64,000 nt of DNA from Actinophytocola glycyrrhizae. GTDB lineage: Bacteria > Actinomycetota > Actinomycetes > Mycobacteriales > Pseudonocardiaceae. Location of the stretch: positions 227,975 through 291,974 of the forward strand of contig NZ_JBHSIS010000008.1 in NCBI RefSeq assembly GCF_042653545.1. The letters run 5' to 3'. Under the pieces are notes generated by a model. That model was given only the letters and a program-made list of their open reading frames with translations. It had not been told where the DNA came from and did not search any database. This document shows, one piece after another, positions 61,044 to 64,000 of the stretch (position 1 is its first letter; each line of letters starts with the position of its first letter). The position numbers and the translations under genes were made by a program.

Positions 61044-61298
61044 TCAGGCGCGGAGGTCGTTTTCCGCTGCCTCCCAGTCGAACTCCGGGTGACGGGGTGC
61101 GCCGCCGACGGCGCGCTTCATCAGGCCGTGCGCCTTGCGGTTGCCGGGGTCGGCGACCAGCACGACCCCCAGATGGGTGACGGCGTCATCTCCCTTGCCC
61201 GCGCCCACCAGTAGTTCCGCGAGGTGGAGTCGCAGTTCGACATCGTCGGGCGCGGCCTCGACGGCTCTTCGCATGCTGGCGATCAGTGCGTTGGTCAT
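61044..61298 (-). CDS. Stand-alone TPR fragment of an AAA-ATPase-type protein
   Basis: 84-aa TPR module (ALIASMRRAVEAAPDDVELR ... LADPGNRKAHGLMKRA) ending FDWEAAENDL. This is the typical N-terminus of a larger TPR-AAA (CDC48/SpoVK-like) ATPase of actinobacteria, but a TGA follows and the ATPase part is absent. It may be a truncated gene or a genuine small adaptor. Confidence 0.6.
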   Translation of the reverse strand: MTNALIASMRRAVEAAPDDVELRLHLAELLVGAGKGDDAVTHLGVVLVADPGNRKAHGLMKRAVGGAPRHPEFDWEAAENDLRA

Positions 61299-61425
61299 GG
61301 CGTCCCTGTCGGTGAGAACAGGCGAATGGTAAGGACGCTGACCGAGCCGGACAACCGCCTTCCGGCTCAGCCGGCCCACCGCCGCGGTTGCTCCGGCGGG
61401 CCGGCCAACCGTTAGCGTGCCCGTC

Positions 61426-61968
61426 ATGCCGAGAAGAGCCGGACTGTTCGGCGACGAGGGCGACCGCCGGTTCCGGAACCCGACGACCGGCGACGAACGC
61501 ACCGTGCTGACCGGGGTTCTGGCGGCACAGCGCGCAACGCTGGCGGCAAAGTGCGCGGGCCTGGCCGCCGCCGCGCTCGCGGACCGGCCGGTGCCGCCGT
61601 CGACCCTGTCGCTGCTCGGGCTGGTCCGTCACCTCGCCGACGTGGAACGCCGCTGGTTCCGCCAGGTGCTGGCGAAGGAGGACGCCCCACCCCGCTTCTC
61701 GTCGGACACCGACCCGGACGGCGACTTCGACGGCGCCACCTCCGGCCCGGCCGCCGCCAGGGAGGCGTGGGCGGCCTGGCAGGAGGAGGTGGCGTTCGCG
61801 GAGACGCTGACGGGGGCCGCCCCGGACCTGGACCTCACCGGCGAGGACGGCTGGCGCGGCACGGTGTCGCTGCGCTGGGTGCTGGTCCACATGATCGAGG
61901 AGTACGCCCGCCACAACGGCCACGCCGACCTGCTGCGCGAACGCATCGACGGCGCGGTGGGCGTCTGA
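61426..61968 (+). CDS. DinB/DUF664-family protein
   Basis: 180-aa four-helix-bundle protein with probable metal-binding His in LLGLVRHLADVERRW and HMIEEYARHNGHADLLRE, as in mycothiol-dependent DinB-like transferases/isomerases. ATG 61426; GTG 61417 is in frame. Substrate unknown. Confidence 0.88.
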   Translation: MPRRAGLFGDEGDRRFRNPTTGDERTVLTGVLAAQRATLAAKCAGLAAAALADRPVPPSTLSLLGLVRHLADVERRWFRQVLAKEDAPPRFSSDTDPDGDFDGATSGPAAAREAWAAWQEEVAFAETLTGAAPDLDLTGEDGWRGTVSLRWVLVHMIEEYARHNGHADLLRERIDGAVGV

Positions 61969-62059
61969 AGCACCCGGCATTCCCCGGTGCCGCCCGATCC
62001 CGATCGTGCCCTCGCCAGGCGCTCGACTCGTCCACATTGGACCGGTCGGCGCGCGGACC

Positions 62060-62506
62060 TCACCACATGTTCTCGAACCGGGAACCCAGCATCACGCGGG
62101 CCATCGTCACCTTGATCACCCTGCGCAGTTCGGTCGGACTGTGCAACTCCGGCAGCGTCTCGAAGATGTCCTTTCCCACATCCAGCAACGTCACGCCCTG
62201 GGTGCCCTCCTCGGTGCCCAGCACGAACCACGCCCAGCAGCGGTAGGACTCCGGCTCGGTCGACGGCCCGTCGTTGCGCAGCATCGGGCACAGGAACACG
62301 CCCGCGACCGCCGACACCTGCCGCAGCAGGGCGTCCTCGCTGCTCCACCGGCGCGAGCGATCGTGCGCGGCGTTCTCCCGCTGGATGCGCAGCAGGTCGT
62401 CGACACCCGCGACCCGGACCGTGAAGTCCGGATCTCCCCACTCGACGTCCGAACGACCACGGAAGCCGCTGTGCTCGCCGTGTGCGGCGTTGCTGTTCAC
62501 TGTCAC
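62060..62506 (-). CDS. Hypothetical protein
   Basis: 148-aa protein, soluble, rich in aromatic residues (ESYRCWAWFVLGTEEGTQGV). No family recognised. No Shine-Dalgarno is visible; GTG 62506 or 62500 would start it. Confidence 0.5.
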   Translation of the reverse strand: MTVNSNAAHGEHSGFRGRSDVEWGDPDFTVRVAGVDDLLRIQRENAAHDRSRRWSSEDALLRQVSAVAGVFLCPMLRNDGPSTEPESYRCWAWFVLGTEEGTQGVTLLDVGKDIFETLPELHSPTELRRVIKVTMARVMLGSRFENMW

Positions 62507-62509
62507 CGA

Positions 62510-62818
62510 TCCGGAGGAGGTGGCGCGATGGCGCGCTTCTGCTTGGCACTGTGTCGTCGGGTACCGGCCCGACGTACGGGTGGCGTTGCGGGAGACCGTG
62601 CTGGGCCGACGGAAACTACTACCACGGCGTCGGTGAGTGGCTCACGTTCACCTCGATGGCCGAACTGGACGAGGTGCGCGCGCTTTTCGGGCACGCCCAC
62701 CCCACGAACAGCGACTTCGAACGGTTCATCGGGGGCAGCGGGGAGAGGCCGGGCCACCGCGTTCTGCCAGGCAGGACAGCCGCACCTGCTGGCGTTGCGG
62801 GGCATCTCCGGCGACTAG
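62510..62818 (+). pseudogene. Probable frameshifted small gene
   Basis: Consecutive plausible coding stretches lie in different frames: VTDPEEVARWRASAWHCVVG with RPDVRVALRETVLG, then YYHGVGEWLTFTSMAELDEV with RALFGHAHPTNSDFERFIGG, then TAFCQAGQPHLLALRGISGD ending at a stop near 62818. At least two frameshifts would be needed to join them. Confidence 0.4.
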
Positions 62819-62827
62819 GGTCGCGCC

Positions 62828-63775
62828 ATGGACGTGCTCGGCTGGCTGCGTGACTCCGACCCGGCACTGCGCTGGCAGGTGGAGAGCGATCTCCTGGGCG
62901 AACCGCCCGAGGTGTGGGAGGCGACGCGGGCCAGGGTGGCCACCGAGGGGTTCGGCGCGCGGCTTCTCGCGCTCCAGGACCCGGACGGCCAGTGGGCGGG
63001 CGGTGCGTTCTTCCCCGCCGACGCCGACCAGAGCACCGAAGCCGGGCAGCCGTGGACGGCGACGACGTGGACGCTCAACTCGTTGCGGGAGTGGGGTCTG
63101 GACGCCGCTGTACTGCACGGCACCGCCGAACTGCTCGCCGAGCACTGCCGCTGGGAGTACGACAACCTGCCGTACTGGGGCGGCGAGGTCGACTGCTGCA
63201 TCAACGCGTGGACGGTCGCGAACGGGCTCTGGCTCGGCGCCGACGTCTGCGGCATCGTGGACTGGTTCGGCGAGCACCGGCTGGCGGACGGCGGCTGGAA
63301 CTGCGCGTGGGTGGAGGGCTCGACACGGTCGTCGTTCCACTCGACGCTCAACTCGCTCAAAGGGCTGCTCGCCTGGGACGTCGCGACCGGCGGCACGGAC
63401 GCGACCCGCGCGGCCCGCCACGAAGGCGAGGAGTACCTGTTGCGGCGCGGGCTGTTCCGGCGACTGTCGACAGGCGAGCCGGTGGGGCCGTGGGTGGACC
63501 GGTTCACCTACCCGTTCCGCTGGACCTACGACGTGCTCAACGCGGCCGAGTACTTCCGGGCGGCCGCGCTCTCCGACGGGAGGGCGCCGGACCCGCGCAT
63601 GGCCGACGCGATCGCGATGATCCGCGCGGCCCGCCGGCCGGACGGCACGTGGCGGCAGGGCGCCCGGCAGCCAGGGCGGGTGTGGTTCGAGGTCGACGTG
63701 CCAGAGGGTGAACCGTCGAAGTGGCTGACGCTGTCCGGGACCCGCGTGCTCGGCTGGTGGGACGCGGCGCGCTAG
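62828..63775 (+). CDS. Squalene-cyclase-like alpha/alpha-toroid protein
   Basis: 315-aa prenyltransferase/squalene-oxidase-repeat protein: repeated DPDGQWAGG, LADGGWNCAWV and RPDGTWRQ (QW-like motifs) and a paired-Cys EVDCCINAW. It lacks an obvious DxDD acid motif, so cyclase activity is doubtful. Its TAG stop is part of the CTAG of the terminal hairpin element. Confidence 0.75.
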   Translation: MDVLGWLRDSDPALRWQVESDLLGEPPEVWEATRARVATEGFGARLLALQDPDGQWAGGAFFPADADQSTEAGQPWTATTWTLNSLREWGLDAAVLHGTAELLAEHCRWEYDNLPYWGGEVDCCINAWTVANGLWLGADVCGIVDWFGEHRLADGGWNCAWVEGSTRSSFHSTLNSLKGLLAWDVATGGTDATRAARHEGEEYLLRRGLFRRLSTGEPVGPWVDRFTYPFRWTYDVLNAAEYFRAAALSDGRAPDPRMADAIAMIRAARRPDGTWRQGARQPGRVWFEVDVPEGEPSKWLTLSGTRVLGWWDAAR

Positions 63776-63941
63776 TGCTTCGTCAAGGAAGGTTGGTGCG
63801 TTCATCGGTGGTCCAGGCGTTCGCTGGCAAGGCGGCCGGAAGCCGCTCGTACCGGGTTGTACCTGGGCTTTCGGCCAACGCCGCCAGCGGGCGCCTGGGC
63901 CGCCGAGAAACGTGCCGAACCTTTCTTGACCGAGCACTAGT
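63772..63941. repeat. Long hairpin MITE-like element of a second family
   Basis: 170 bp forming one imperfect palindrome: left CTAGTGCTTCGTCAAGGAAG, right end (opposite strand) CTAGTGCTCGGTCAAGAAAG. The arms of about 80 nt are roughly 75-80% complementary through to a GTAC centre near 63857. CTAG at both ends; the left one supplies the stop of the preceding gene. Confidence 0.7.
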
Positions 63942-63983
63942 GTCCTGCGCCGGAAATTCGCCTTGTAAGTCTAGTGTGGGGTT

Positions 63984-64000
63984 ATGACACGGACTGGGCG
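63984..64000 (+). CDS. Possible start of an IS630-type transposase (cut by window edge)
   Basis: Only ATG ACA CGG ACT GGG CG is visible (MTRTG...), the common N-terminus of actinobacterial IS630-family transposases. It lies 43 bp after a CTAG, the favoured target of that family. Evidence is thin. Confidence 0.3.

Noticed and set aside
1..64000. tRNA, rRNA, oriC or plasmid replication genes
   Set aside because: None seen; the few DnaA boxes are too sparse for an origin.

Overview
The window is a high-GC (about 70% or more) actinobacterial chromosome segment. GTG/TTG starts, four-base start/stop overlaps, an actinobacterial-type DnaA box (TTGTCCACA), DasR-type chitin operators, a B12 riboswitch on a class I ribonucleotide reductase and a Pnkp/Hen1 RNA-repair pair all point to a filamentous actinomycete. 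The order Pseudonocardiales (Lentzea/Saccharothrix/Actinosynnema/Amycolatopsis relatives) is my best guess; this is inference, not proof. I saw no rRNA, tRNA, CRISPR array or prophage.

Layout. 1-3294: an OmpR-type two-component system (kinase cut by the window edge), a lipoprotein and a divergent LytR-CpsA-Psr wall enzyme. 3406-13429: the most unusual locus, an FxsA-like small peptide and an aKG-HExxH-type peptide hydroxylase on the plus strand. Facing them is a minus-strand operon: nucleotide-cyclase-like + effector-associated domain; effector-associated domain + VMAP; MoxR ATPase; giant vWA-like/STAND/TPR protein. 13579-16472: a second, independent MoxR plus vWA-metallopeptidase pair. 16707-22385: EamA transporter, MarR, CYTH-CHAD, secreted M19-like hydrolase, methyltransferase. 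22458-27748: CDF metal exporter, ArsR, DinB-like, AhpD-like, ECF42-type sigma with a DGPF/YCII protein, CBM48 protein. 27877-28501: gene debris (frameshifted Orn/Lys/Arg decarboxylase). 28523-30559: EEP phosphatase, PhoU, Nudix. 30562-34314: nrdAB with DnaA boxes, putative NrdR boxes, cobalamin riboswitch and an SD-masking hairpin. 34340-40533: amidohydrolase, ArsR remnant, hemerythrin, hen1-pnkp. 40860-45530: DUF4190/MmpS, Lrp, SMP-30, L,D-transpeptidase, dehydrogenase, membrane protein, Nudix. 45641-47054: dre sites, chitin LPMO, DUF305 lipoprotein. 47120-49453: dihydroxyacetone kinase dhaKLM. 50169-57731: phosphoesterase, methyltransferase, an ABC exporter divergent from a NarL-type two-component system, atypical SDR. 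57904-63775: patatin, TetR, VOC protein, MarR, TPR orphan, DinB, hypotheticals, and a squalene-cyclase-like toroid protein.

Cutting across everything are four copies of a noncoding dispersed repeat (23354-23744, 24686-25112, about 49920-50158, 59443-59880). Its termini are inverted repeats, preceded by CTAG in the better-preserved copies. Inside are arrays of 24-25 nt hairpins whose stems change compensatorily, and some ends donate stop codons to flanking genes. A different hairpin element of about 170 bp closes the window beside what looks like the start of an IS630-type transposase. The ends and CTAG context suggest MITEs mobilised by an IS630/Tc1-type transposase.

Functionally the 3.4-13.4 kb block reads as a regulated, peptide-modifying or conflict-type NTPase system. 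The rest is mostly ordinary metabolism, envelope and regulation.
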